Assembly: GCF_900172315.1 (NCBI RefSeq)
Contig: NZ_FWFV01000009.1
Span: 62,001 to 126,000, forward strand
Direction: 5' to 3'
DNA: 64,000 nt
DNA from: Palleronia marisminoris
Lineage (GTDB): Bacteria; Pseudomonadota; Alphaproteobacteria; Rhodobacterales; Rhodobacteraceae
How positions within the stretch are numbered: the first letter of the stretch is position 1; every line of letters starts with the position of its first letter. Made by a program: the position numbers and the translations under genes. A model generated the notes under the pieces. It did not search any database, was not told the origin of the DNA, and worked only from the letters and a program-made list of their open reading frames with translations. This document shows positions 63,259 through 64,000 of this stretch, piece after piece.

Positions 63259-63432
63259 CCCAAACCTCGAAGCCGCCAAAAGAAGTTCACTCGATGCTGA
63301 GGAAAGCCGAGGCGGCGGTCTTGGGTTCCGGCCAAGGTGCAAACGTGATCGGCGGGAATCCCCCCTGTCCGGGTCGAATGATCCGGTGGTGGGCGGCGCG
63401 GGCCACCCGGCCGCCACAACCTTAGCATGCGT

Positions 63433-64000
63433 TCAGTGCAGGTAGAGCCCGAGTGTCTGCCCCAACTCGGCGCTCTGCGAGGACCACTGCAAGCCTTCGG
63501 CGGGCAGGGCGTCCGTGGTGATCGTCAGCCGGACCTCGCCCCCTGTGCCGCGGCGGACCAGGTGGCGCGCCTTTTCGGGGGCCTCCCACTCGGCAGTTCC
63601 TTCGCGGAACAGGTCGGGGTGGGCCCGGCGGATCGACAGCACCGCGCGAAGAAGATCGGACTTCTGGCCCGAGGCGGCGGCGAGGGCGTCCCACTCCGGT
63701 AGGCGCCGGTTGTCGGGGTCGGTCAATTGCAGAAGCAGCCGCTCTTCGCCCTGGTAGATATCCGGCATTCCCGGCCACAGGCAGCGCAGGCCGATCTCGA
63801 CCAGCGACAGGTGTTCGCCGATCCGCTGAACGCGCTTCAGTTCGGATGGCTGGTGCGCGTCCCAGTGCGCGAGCAGGGCGCGGACCCAGGCCTGCATGTT
63901 GGCTTCGCGCTCTTCGTTGGGGGCAGTCCAGTAGCTGACTTCCTTCCCCTCGCGCAGGGCCTTCACCATGTGGGCCGCCGCGCGGTCGCCTGCATCCGGC
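63433..64000 (-). CDS. treY: Malto-oligosyltrehalose synthase, C-terminal end (partial)
   Basis: The last 189 residues of a GH13 enzyme, open to the window edge, which rearranges the reducing end of maltodextrins into a trehalose unit. The segment PDIYQGEERLLLQLTDPDNRR, with the preceding GLRCLWPGMPDIYQG, is the signature of TreY; the final part HLVRRGTGGEVRLT and GLYLH closes it. It lies upstream of the GlgC-like and glgX genes on the same strand. The natural partner treZ is not visible. Its start is beyond position 64000. Confidence 0.85.
   Translation of the reverse strand, partial: PDAGDRAAAHMVKALREGKEVSYWTAPNEEREANMQAWVRALLAHWDAHQPSELKRVQRIGEHLSLVEIGLRCLWPGMPDIYQGEERLLLQLTDPDNRRLPEWDALAAASGQKSDLLRAVLSIRRAHPDLFREGTAEWEAPEKARHLVRRGTGGEVRLTITTDALPAEGLQWSSQSAELGQTLGLYLH

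Noticed and set aside
63259-63417. Longer N-terminus of the GlgC-like protein
   Set aside because: The upstream 53 codons are Pro/Arg/Ser-rich with no family similarity, and a GTG with GAGG spacing fits the shorter start.

Overview
The window is 64 kb of GC-rich, densely packed bacterial chromosome from an alphaproteobacterium, almost certainly a Rhodobacterales (Rhodobacteraceae/Roseobacter-group) member. The pointers are family-specific genes such as the adjacent DUF6477 and DUF6456 genes, the Usg protein beside trpE, a homodimeric-type aceE operon whose E3 carries its own lipoyl domain, a B12-dependent class II ribonucleotide reductase, a sarcosine oxidase operon, arginase and an MttB-like methyltransferase. 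No prophage, transposase, CRISPR array, plasmid gene or rRNA was found. Two tRNA genes are present: Leu(CAA) and Pro(UGG).

Layout. 1-8.1 kb: end of usg, then leftward trpE-ppiD-like, a SYLF lipoprotein, hemB, a membrane protein, a Nudix enzyme, tRNA-Leu, an A-type Fe-S carrier and hisB-hisH. 8.1-14.8 kb: a divergent control region with a three-copy 10-bp operator-like motif, then the rightward pyruvate dehydrogenase operon aceE-aceF-lpd and a phasin. 14.8-22.1 kb: MATE exporter divergent from an FAD amine/amino-acid oxidase plus M20 amidohydrolase, then leftward moaA-waaA-glycosyltransferase. 22.2-28.7 kb: lipoprotein, DoxX, MttB-like methyltransferase, the DUF6477/DUF6456 pair with a CtrA-like box between them, a GAF/HisKA_2 histidine kinase and lipA. 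28.8-31.9 kb: leftward yqaA-dsbB, arginase, HAD dehalogenase and thioesterase. 32-39 kb: mfd, small secreted and redox proteins, and a YejA-type solute-binding protein.

39.0-44.2 kb: a short intergenic region with a complete promoter-hairpin-terminator unit that looks like an unannotated small RNA, then bdhA, a patatin, dusA and ccmI-ruvX-DUF1289. 44.3-51.9 kb: soxBDAG, sodB, a small operon ending in a host-attachment family protein, and gpt. 51.9-55.9 kb: fabI with two LysE exporters, pdxH, a double cold-shock-domain protein overlapping a DUF192 gene, and tRNA-Pro. 56-64 kb: nrdJ with an unusual inverted repeat in its leader, then a leftward alpha-glucan block treY-(glgC-like)-glgX running off the edge.

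Taken together the genes serve central metabolism (lipoate/PDH, haem, tryptophan, histidine, fatty acid), use of methylated amines and arginine, PHB and glucan/trehalose reserves, and stress protection. The window is mostly ordinary core chromosome and no new multi-gene defence or biosynthetic system is evident. The best unexplained signals are non-coding: the candidate sRNA at about 39.1-39.2 kb, the operator cluster before aceE, the nrdJ leader repeat and the CtrA-like site.
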